Positions 11,701 to 38,799 of a stretch of DNA of 64,000 bases are shown here, in pieces. The notes beneath the pieces were generated by a model. The model was not told where the DNA came from. It was given only the letters and a program-made list of their open reading frames with translations, and ran no database searches. Position 1 is the first letter of the stretch, and each line of letters begins with the position of its first letter. Where the stretch lies: contig NW_017802469.1 of assembly GCF_001625305.1 (NCBI RefSeq), positions 774,842 through 838,841 of the forward strand. The letters run 5' to 3'. The translations under genes and the position numbers were made by a program. The stretch is from Branchiostoma belcheri. Lineage: Eukaryota > Chordata > Leptocardii > Amphioxiformes > Branchiostomatidae.

Positions 11701-12810
11701 TTACCAAAAACAACATTTTAAGCATACCTTGCTTTACGAACAGGTGTGCATACGTAGTACCAATTCCTCAAAATGCGTGACAATGCTAGGGCCTCATAAA
11801 ATCTTAATTGCTACTTTCTTTTTACTGTTCTCTTGTCAAGAAATTCAGCCAAAACGTATCACTTTTAATGAAAGGTACTAGCAATTTTGTTGTACACGAT
11901 AGTTATCCAAATAGTTGATCTAAAGACAAATCGACTTTAATAAAGAAAACATATTCAGATGCATTGCTAAGGTTACAAATGATCTCGGGTGGCCAAAGTA
12001 GCAAAACAGATTTCGAGTGGGACTAAATATATGTAAAGGCATGTGCTTCATGTTGTGTAGTACGGGGCTATATAGCTGCATGTGCCTAACACTTGCAAAC
12101 AAATAACGGCTTGGGTGAGGCTTACAGTGTGGTCTGTATCTGTATCTGTATAGCCGGTATAACCGCCTTTCGGCGTAACACACCAGCTACCTTGAACTTC
12201 TAGCTCTAGACTTTGTTTAGCTATCTATTGACAATGCCCCTACTGTACATGGTGACAGTGAGTTCCACTCTCGCGATAGTTCTAGGAAAGAATGAATTCT
12301 TGAACACCTCAATCCTTGGTTGATAACTCTGGTACTTGAAGGCATGGCTATTTCTTGTTCTCTTCTGGGCTGGTATTACTAGTTGGGACATCCACCAGTT
12401 TATTAGTCATTTTGTACATCATGCACAGTCTGTACATCTTTCTACTGTCTTCCAGTGAGGCCCACTGTAGGTTTCTTTTCATTTCCGTGACACTAGCACC
12501 TCTTTCATAGTTGTTCATACAGAATCTTGCAGCTTGATTCTGTACCCTTTCCAATTTGTCTTTGTCTTTCTTTGTATATGGATCCCATACTGTCGCAGCA
12601 TATTCTAGGTTCGGTCTTACAAGTGACGTGTATGCAAGTGATTTTACTCTAGTTGGACATGCCCACAGATTACATATACATAACTGTATATGCCTTATAA
12701 TAATACTAATTGCAGCAAAATGACGACTCTGGAACAAAGATAACTAGTTGCTTACCTGTCAGTGCAAATGCAGCTGGCAGACAGTGGAATAGACTCCACA
12801 GTAGCACCAT
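3002..12810 (-). CDS. mosaic seven-transmembrane receptor: signal peptide, beta-sandwich module, 4 LDLa, 2 kringle, SMB, 7TM, repeat tail
   Basis: Eleven exons join in phase: 12756-12810, 10634-11113, 10297-10407, 9897-9992, 9280-9447, 8586-8681, 7903-8142, 7489-7552, 6833-7023, 5901-6030, 3002-5765. The coding length is 4395 nt (1464 residues plus stop). Order of parts: signal peptide (1-18), discoidin-like region (about 19-178), LDLa x4 (about 179-335), kringle x2 (about 336-500), somatomedin B (about 501-550), two Cys-rich segments each containing YRN..CALC, seven hydrophobic helices (about 897-1140), then a Thr-rich cytosolic tail of about 320 residues. Helix 6 carries GLTWILGF, a family-B/adhesion GPCR hallmark. 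I see no GPS autoproteolysis motif before helix 1. The ligand is unknown; lipoprotein-like, matrix or glycan binding by the ectodomain is inferred from module families only. Relatives with SMB or LDLa plus family-B 7TM are known in invertebrates; I do not know of this exact order. Confidence 0.8.
5901..6030 (-). CDS. receptor exon 10: somatomedin B module
   Basis: 130 nt, phase 1 in, phase 2 out. Cys spacing C-x5-C-x8-C-x-C-x3-C-x5-CC fits somatomedin B, with the core CSCDDECSFFRECCED. The eighth cysteine is probably LWQC at the start of the next exon. Confidence 0.85.
6117..6413. repeat. tandem repeat, about 77 bp x 4, each unit a hairpin
   Basis: Each unit contains CAGATGTAAGAAGACTACAA followed by its inverted copy TTCTTACATCTGAAATTGTA, separated by GTGGCAGAATCATGGCAGAA. 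It lies in the intron before the somatomedin-B exon. Confidence 0.85.
6536..6752. repeat. long hairpin (foldback element), arms about 100 bp
   Basis: The segment from CTTAAACTGTTCTCCAACTC to GCTGTGGACA is repeated in inverted order at 6649-6752 with very few mismatches. One arm also occurs at 22500-22590 next to the other Penelope-like fragment. Confidence 0.85.
6833..7023 (-). CDS. receptor exon 9: C-terminal part of kringle 2
   Basis: 191 nt, phase 2 in, phase 1 out: [40 protein letters not shown] and RWDFC. Unlike kringle 1, this kringle is split by an intron, which contains a Penelope-like fragment. Confidence 0.9.
7230..7470 (-). pseudogene. Penelope-like retroelement fragment (GIY-YIG C-terminal tail)
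   Basis: The minus-strand peptide with KEAIYIRALQPSLNRDGGRY matches the conserved end of GIY-YIG endonuclease domains in Penelope-like elements. A related fragment is at 22324-22490. Flanking non-coding DNA (7130-7230) is shared with 49855-49990. Confidence 0.65.
7489..7552 (-). CDS. receptor exon 8: N-terminal part of kringle 2
   Basis: 64 nt, phase 1 in, phase 2 out: CFYTVDKGRSYAGHVNR. Completed by the next exon. Confidence 0.8.
7903..8142 (-). CDS. receptor exon 7: kringle 1 (complete in one exon)
   Basis: 80 residues, phase 1-1. The kringle core is present: CYYLQDKGASYRGRANRDYS, then [37 protein letters not shown] and a closing RWRYCDD. A LINE 3' tail (7815-7880) ends about 20 nt from its donor. 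Confidence 0.9.
8586..8681 (-). CDS. receptor exon 6: LDLa module 4
   Basis: 32 residues, phase 1-1, with CDNGALFHPATRCNGRDDC followed by GDNSDEQNC. Close relative of module 2. Confidence 0.85.
9159..9256. repeat. short hairpin element beside receptor exon 5
   Basis: ACGAAGGCCCACGACGACAC is inverted at 9237-9256, and the centre is the palindromic CCACAGCCGCTGTGG. Probably a small foldback transposon in intron 5. Confidence 0.6.
9280..9447 (-). CDS. receptor exon 5: extended LDLa module 3
   Basis: 56 residues, phase 1-1, ending CDGIEDCSDGSDESC. An insert (KECNGTDSEARVPCGDHTRR) lengthens the module and adds a possible N-glycosylation site (NGT). Confidence 0.85.
9476..9728. mobile_element. 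MITE family C (TTTACC ends)
   Basis: Begins TTTGCAAGCAAATTGATAAT with TGTTTATC, holds CATGGTGACAGACATCTGG, and ends GTTTTCCTTTGGTAAACATAA. The same body recurs at 7650-7830, 25995-26512, 27705-27973, 30664-30945 and 61640-61915. Confidence 0.7.
9897..9992 (-). CDS. receptor exon 4: LDLa module 2
   Basis: 32 residues, phase 1-1: ICPNGAAINKTQVCDGTDDC then GDNTDEQHC. The first cysteine pair is reduced compared with a standard LDLa. Confidence 0.85.
9993..10296 (-). mobile_element. MITE family B copy forming most of the receptor intron 3
   Basis: From about 10035 to 10291 the intron matches the internal and right parts of the copy at 37558-37968 (shared blocks AATCAGAGCCTT, CATCTTTG.CCATTTT and GCGCTGATGTCATCCATAAA). 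Its terminus lies on the 5' splice site. The left end of the element is degraded or missing. Confidence 0.75.
10297..10407 (-). CDS. receptor exon 3: LDLa module 1
   Basis: 37 residues, phase 1-1, with CDGIVDCDDGSDEQNC, the calcium-cage core of LDL receptor class A repeats. The donor GTAAGG overlaps the end of a MITE filling the next intron. Confidence 0.85.
10634..11113 (-). CDS. receptor exon 2: galactose-binding-like (discoidin-type) beta-sandwich module
   Basis: 160 residues, phase 1 to phase 1. The pattern of alternating hydrophobics (TWRLTFDLQAPTTLSRIRMW early, WQLQFTFPQTFEVIEVKFF at the end) resembles a jelly-roll galactose-binding-like fold. It lacks the clear F5/8C exon pattern seen twice in the neighbouring gene. 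An Asp/Glu-rich insert lies in the middle. An alternative acceptor 6 nt upstream (11119) keeps the frame. Confidence 0.7.
11252..11605 (+). repeat. dispersed repeat starting GTGCAGTTTTTAGG (copy 2)
   Basis: Closely similar to 285-655 across its length. It sits in intron 1 of the receptor gene; the flank GCACAATAC..T..TTTTGCACCC is itself duplicated on both sides (11182 and 11657). Confidence 0.7.
12130..12740 (-). pseudogene. non-LTR retrotransposon (LINE) 3' fragment
   Basis: Minus-strand peptide with SLVRPNLEYAATVWDPYTKK and KLERVQNQAARFCMNNYERG, the conserved C-terminal end of LINE reverse-transcriptase ORFs, followed by a degraded tail and the 3' end GCCGGTATAACCGCCTTTCG. The same 3' end recurs at 27130-27440 and 7815-7880. 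It lies in receptor intron 1. Confidence 0.85.
12756..12810 (-). CDS. receptor exon 1: signal peptide
   Basis: ATG at 12808-12810 gives MVLLWSLFHCLPAAFALT, a typical signal peptide, and ends ACA G|GTAAGC in phase 1, matching the next exon. In-frame ATGs further upstream run into a minisatellite and are unlikely starts. Confidence 0.65.
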
Positions 12811-12867
12811 AGATGTTCCGGTGGGCGACAGGTTTTCCATTCTGTTGGAGGATAGCTGGCCACACAT

Positions 12868-13335
12868 TGTACAATCATCCAGCTGTCCCACACGCTGTAC
12901 TGTTGTACAGCTGTCCCACACGCTGTACTGTCGTACAGCTGTCCCACACGCTATACTATTGTACAGCTGCCCCACACGCTGTACTGTCGTACAGCTATCC
13001 CACACGTCGTACTGCTGTACAGCTATCCCACACGCCGTACTGTCGTACAGCTGCCCCACACGTTGTACTGTCGTACAGCTGCCCCACAAGTTGTACTGTC
13101 GTACAGCTGTCCCACGCGCTGTATGGTTGACAGTTACCCCACACTATGTACTGTCGTACAGCTGCCCCACACGTTGTACTGTCGTACAGCTGCGCCACAC
13201 GTTGTACTGTCGTACAGCTGCCTCACATACTGTACTGTTGTACAGCTGCCTCACATGCTGTACTGTTGTACAGCTGTCCCACACGCCGTACTGTTGTACA
13301 GCTGCACCACAGGCTGAACTGTTGTACACCGACAG
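12868..13335. repeat. 28-bp minisatellite, about 16 copies, beside the receptor start exon
   Basis: Unit CCACACGCTGTACTGTCGTA followed by CAGCTGCC, with single-base variants. Each unit carries the imperfect palindrome CTGTACTGTYGTACAG and a CAGCTG E-box. It begins about 58 bp upstream of the predicted start codon. Open frames on both strands here are repeat artefacts. Confidence 0.9.
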
Positions 13336-13339
13336 AGGT

Positions 13340-15240
13340 TTTTGTCGGCCCCAAATCAGCTTAGCGTGCGCTGCCGAATGCTGATAAAATCGTAGCCTCC
13401 GTAACAGGCTCCTAGGTGGTTGTTTTAGATTACCAGTTTTGCTGATTAAGCCACTTTCGAGAACATTCGCTGGACGCTTCAGGCGAGGCTAGGCAGTGTT
13501 TCCTGTGGTATTTTTATTTGCAGTTTTATGTGTGTCTCGTGGTAACCACCTGGTGTATACTTCATAAAATATTTGTTATTGTTCTTCTTGCCCTGTCTGT
13601 CGCAAATTTATCATTTTATTTATATTGCTCATATGTCAACCAAAATCTGGTTTAGCTACCAGTTTGGCTACCAAAAATCATATAGTAAGCTTAACGATAC
13701 ATCTGAAGGTGTTAACCTTTATTACACGAATTGTCCTGAAACTTAGTAGGTGGGTAGGTCTTGATGAGACCTAGAAACGATCAGATTTTGCGGCATTTCT
13801 TGGTACTGCAGCAGATTACATTCGGTTGATATCTTCTGATCTATTCTACGCATTTCCAGTTCTGGTCAGATTTTGCCAGTTTTCTGTCAGTTAGATCAGA
13901 CGTGTGTTGACTTTTCAAATCTAGACAGAACTTTTAACCTTAGTGCTGTAGTGGTGTTATGTTACATCTATTGAGAAAACGTCACACCCTTCAGCCAGGG
14001 GTAACTTCGGGGAGCATTTAACTTGGGTAACGGATAAGAATGTGTAAGAATGCGGGAGGGTGGGTAAGAATGTGTAAGGATGGGACAGGATGGGTAAGGA
14101 TAGGGGAGAAGTAGTAGGAATGTGTGAGGATGTGCGAGAATAGGTAGGGGTGTATACGTGTGGGTAACCAGTACACAATGTTTTGTATGGTACTACCTCA
14201 TTTGCATACTCGGGACAACTTAAATGAAGCCGTTACCTCAACTGGTCCCTAAAATGTAAATTAGAAGTTGTTTACGACTGATGTCAGTGATGAGATGAAG
14301 CTCTTAAAACATCGGAGTCGAAGTGGGTTTTCCCACAAACGGCATGTAGCCATGTTTTAAGCTATACAGTGGAGTGGAGCTTTCGGAGATTGAAATTCGT
14401 GGTAAGTGTATTTTTGAAGCCTCGAATATGTCTGTTTGTGTACAGAAAGCTATTGAGGTTTATTGAGGTTTACAGAAAGCTAGAATTCTGACTGGGGAGG
14501 GGAGCGAACCAACTATTATATAGTGATGAACGTGCTAGAACCATAAAAATCGCAGGTTGGGCTGAACGACTATTATTACCCTCCATGAAAATGGGGGTAC
14601 TGTTTTTACTCCGTTTCATGTTTGGTCTGATATCTGAAGATCGGTGAGAAGGAACTGTACGATATTTGGCAGATTGATGGATGGGGCCTTGGAGATTGTG
14701 TAGGTTGACTTTGAGCCCCTGGTGATTGACCTTGGTACTGCAGTTTAATTTTTTTATTCTGTTGTTTTCGCGTTATGGACTGTTTGTGCGATATTAAGGT
14801 AGCATGTAGTTGTTATTACCATGGTTTAGTGGTTTAAATTTGGGTCCCCTAGCTGTTTGCGTTTGATATTTACAAAATGTTTAATGTTGGACTTTTTGTG
14901 TTGAATGTTTGGAAAATCTGGGGGATGGTTTGGTATGATTTTTGGTATGTGGGTAGTTGTTGAGTCTCTTTGTGTTTTGGAGTGCATTAGCAGGTTGTCG
15001 CATATTTTCATTGCTTAATTTAAAAGGATTTTCACTTTTTCACCCCTACTTCATAATAGGATGGTCTGTTTGACCCAAAAGTTGGGACAGAGTGTTTTTG
15101 TTTATACCCCCAGCTGGCAGGTCAGACCCAGGCAGCCCTATCTATTTTTACCCCTAGACAGAGTGTGCAGGAAAATAAATCTTGTTTGTCTGGTCTGCAG
15201 GTCATTGACCTACATGTACAGGCAAATGTAGCCTGGGTAC
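13340..15240. other. intergenic, no gene seen
   Basis: No ORF with recognisable protein features on either strand. 14030-14165 is a purine-rich stretch of loose GGGTAAGAATGTGTAAGGAT repeats. CCCTCCATGAAA at 14579 and its inverse near 15302 might mark ends of an old insertion. Confidence 0.4.
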
Positions 15241-15247
15241 CATCCCC

Positions 15248-15300
15248 AGTAGTATATTCGCAAACTCTATAACAGTTATAGAGTTTGCGAATATACTACT
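15248..15300. repeat. perfect palindrome, 26-bp arms, 1-nt spacer
   Basis: AGTAGTATATTCGCAAACTC and its exact inverse face each other around a single A at 15274. Confidence 0.9.
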
Positions 15301-15394
15301 ATTTCATGGAGGGATGATGTCTACGACTTCTCCTTGTTAAAGAACTTTTATTCATATATTAATATTTTGGTCAGCCGAGGAGGTCTTGTTTTCA

Positions 15395-15620
15395 TTATCT
15401 TTGGTTGGTTAGTTGGTTGGTTGGTTGGTTGGTTGGTTGGTTGGTTGGTTGGTTAATTGGTTGGTTGGTTGGTTGGTTGGTTAATTGGTTGGTTGAGTGG
15501 TCGGTTAGTTGGTTGGTTGGTTGGTTGGTTGGTTGGTTAATTGGTTGGTGTGTTGGTTGTTTGTTTTGTTGGTTGGTTGGTTGGTTGGTTAGTTGGTTGA
15601 TTGTTTGTTTGTTTGTTTAT
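15395..15620. repeat. (GGTT)n microsatellite
   Basis: Tetranucleotide tract with occasional TTAATT and GAGT interruptions, grading into TTTG repeats. The long plus-strand ORF reading WLVGWLVG is an artefact of it. Confidence 0.95.
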
Positions 15621-15639
15621 TTCGATCCCCATTAGTGCT

Positions 15640-16410
15640 TAAAAGCACTATTCTTCCTGGGGTCAATAAAATGAAACATAGATAACAAAACTTGTACATA
15701 ATGATGATTACAAAATAATACAGTAAGTTCAAAATCAATAGGAGAGGTCAGAGGTCGACCTAAAAAAGCACAAAATAATCTGAACATAACCCAGCGTTGT
15801 ACGTAAACAACAAAGGTGCCCACAAAATTAACAAAGGTATAAATAACGTAAATAACTAAATAGAACATAATGTCCGACTGATCACTGATTGGTTATTAAT
15901 AAATTTAATAAAATTATTAATAAATGAATGAAGCACATGTACTAAACAGCAACCAAAGACACAATACAAGCATTTCCAAATTTATTTTGATTGACCATGC
16001 ACAAAACCTCTGTATGTCATTTCAAAACCTTTCAAAAAACTCCTTTCAAAAGTTTAAAGGACATCAATATATAATGATATTTTAAGAATTCTGCATTCGT
16101 TTTGGAAATGTCCTTACCAATAAAAGGAAAACACTTGGCTACACTAAATAGTAAAGCATTGGAAATTGGCTTAGTCTTAAAGAGAAATAGATAAGCTGGT
16201 ATGATACATGTATTTTTATCTTACAGAATCAGTAATGAAATACTGATATGAAAATGTTCTGTGCCATCTTAGATAGCTTGCTGTCTGCAACAAGACTAAC
16301 TTGAATAAATAACGTATAACTTAGTATGTGTATAATATGGTGTCATTCTATGCTACACTTTTGCTCTTTTGCACTTGTGCTCTTTTTCTGCTTCTGTTTT
16401 CTCTTTCTGG
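15640..16410. other. intergenic, AT-rich, no gene seen
   Basis: Short ORFs only, with no coding signature or clear repeat structure. Confidence 0.35.
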
Positions 16411-16849
16411 TTAGGCCACACCAAGTAAATTTTATGGATGACATCTGCTCGCGCATTGAATTTGGCCTGTTCCTAAAAAAAAACCAAGAAACTCCGCTTC
16501 CTATAACTACGTATGACCAAAGAGTCACGACAGTGCCGCAAATCGTCAGATTGACGTGAAACCCGTAACGCCGAAAGAAAGTGTCTATTGACAGGACCAT
16601 CCTGCCAATAACAGAAAACAGGACAGGACGACAACTGCTGTACCACCTGATTTATTGCTATTTTGATGATGAATAAAAGACTTCTTGCTTGTTACACTCA
16701 TTCAATTTGTGTTCTAACATTTGTCGACCCTTAGGATATTTCTAGGCATCTTGTTTTTTAGGGCCCTTCTTGGGTTTTTTTCGCCCTCTCGCATTAGATT
16801 TAGGGTCTCCAAAGGACGTCATCCATAAAATGTACTTGGAGTGGCCTTA
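16411..16849. mobile_element. MITE family B (GGCCACACCAAGTAAA ends)
   Basis: Left end TTA then GGCCACACCAAG; right end TACTTGGAGTGGCC then TTA. The TTA target duplication and inverted ends suggest PIF/Harbinger. The interior resembles 29996-30458. A second partial copy follows at 16850-17130, ending ATGACTTGCTGTGGCTTAA. Confidence 0.75.
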
Positions 16850-17230
16850 TCTGGTACATCTTCTGGTAATGTGACCAGATAAACTTAAGAGAAATATTTA
16901 CATACAGAGCCAGGAATTTCTGAAATACAAAACAATAAATCAGAGTCTTGTCTCCTCTCGTCATATTTATCTGCCATCCCCTTTCTGACATAGCGACAGA
17001 CATCTTCGCCCATATTCGGCATGTTGACCATTGTCAGAGGGCAACAAAATTTCTTTTTTTTTTAATCAGGCGAAAATAAAATTAATGCGCGCGCTGATGT
17101 CATCCATAAAAATGACTTGCTGTGGCTTAACGAATAAACACATGTCGTGTTTCTAAAAAAACAAACGATTTTGTGCTATTTCTTTACTTTACATTTGTTG
17201 TGGGGATTTCCGAACAATTTGTTTGGTTTC

Positions 17231-37400
<20,170 letters not shown>

Positions 37401-37554
37401 GGTCGGCCTTACGTGGGGTAATATAGCTGACATTCCCGGTGTGCTCGGCCTTCCCTGACGTGCAGTGCCAAGATAATCAAGTCGTACTGGGGTATGGGTA
37501 TTGGCCGCATATGTCGTGCAACTGAACGTGAGGCCCGTGAGGGCAGTGTTCAGT

Positions 37555-37970
37555 AAGGCCACAGCAAGTAAATTTTATGGATGACATCCCCCGCAGACTC
37601 CAAATCTAATGCGAGCGGGCGAAAACAAAACAAGGCAGGCCGAAATAACAAGGTTCCTACATTTTAGAATTTTGACTCAATCATTGTACAAATGGTTTTT
37701 ATTCGGTGGGATCATCACATATACACAGCCAGCATCACATATCACTGCATCAAAGTAAGAAATAAAACATTGAATCAGAGCCTTTTCTTGTCTCCTCTCT
37801 TCATATTTATCTGCCATCTACGTTCCGGTATGGCAGCAGACATCTTTGCCCATTTTTGGCATGTTACCACTATCAGAAGGCAACAAAATTCTTTTTTTTT
37901 TTTCAAAATCAGGCGAAAATTAATGCGCGCGCTGATGTCATCCATAAAAATTACTTGCTGTTGCCTAACC
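37555..37970. mobile_element. MITE family B, full copy, about 155 bp upstream of the LDLa mosaic start codon
   Basis: TAA on both sides; ends GGCCACAGCAAGTAAATTTT and its inverse (ATTACTTGCTGTTGCC). It lies in the promoter or 5' UTR region. Confidence 0.8.
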
Positions 37971-38107
37971 CATAGATGTAGATGGTGTGTGCGTGCACGG
38001 CTTGTTTTTCTGACGAAAGGGCAAGGTGTAGTATACCTACGGACAGGTGGGCACTAACCCAGAGGAATGCGAGAGAAACGCCGTCAAAACCACCAACCAA
38101 AACGTTC

Positions 38108-38408
38108 AGTCACCCCAACGTATTTCTGTATTTGGAAGCGATTCAAAGCACTGATCTATCAATGTGAATGGACTGTAATGAAAGTAAAATATTCACAAGG
38201 ATTGTTGAGCTTACAAAATGTTTTGAGTGACGAAGGTGGTAAGTAAAAAGAGAATTTGGGTGGCAAGGAATATAAAATTCCGACCGAAGAGCAAGAAAAA
38301 CAATAATTAATATTTTATGATGTCTAGACAAGTTGGTTATCACGAGATGAACATAAAACTGCAAACAAAAATACCACTCGCTTACATTGTAGCCTCGGCT
38401 GAAGCCGA
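38108..38408. repeat. second copy of the 34160-34495 repeat
   Basis: Direct copy on the other side of the first exon of the LDLa mosaic, roughly 85-90 percent similar by eye. Confidence 0.75.
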
Positions 38409-38419
38409 ATGTTTTCGAA

Positions 38420-38585
38420 AGCACCAAGGACAGCACCAAGGACAGATATGTTTGCCTGTGTGTGGATGGCGTTCAGCACCAAGGACAGGTATGTTTGTGT
38501 GTGTGTGGATGGCGTTCAGCACCAAGGACAGGTATGTTTGTGTGTGGATGGCGTTCAGCACCAAGGACAGCATGCTTGCCCCTGT
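38420..38585 (+). repeat. minisatellite with CACCAAGGACAG unit, about 4 copies
   Basis: Unit GGCGTTCAGCACCAAGGACA then GGTATGTTTGTGTGTGGAT, about 40-50 bp. The inverse array is at 52318-52535. Confidence 0.85.
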
Positions 38586-38799
38586 GTTTGTCTACGCTAT
38601 TTTCTCATAAAGTTACACGTTGTATTCTTCTTCCATGGGAGTTTTGTCATCAATATTCTCCCCGCTTACATGTCCCAGTTTCCGTTTTAACGTTTTCTTT
38701 TTTAAGAAAAAACAAACAAAATGTGCGCTTCCGCCGCGAAATGATTTCATTATCTTTATTCAAATTATCGGCTGAGGACCAACAGGTGGGAACTACCCA

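Noticed and set aside
12868-13335. CRISPR-like array
   Set aside because: Direct 28-bp repeats without unique spacers in a eukaryotic genome; an ordinary minisatellite.
12710-13384. Long plus-strand ORF with SYSCPTRCTVVQL repeats
   Set aside because: Read-through of the 28-bp minisatellite; similar frames exist on the other strand and in other phases.
15405-15635. ORF of WLVGWLVG repeats
   Set aside because: Translation of a (GGTT)n microsatellite.
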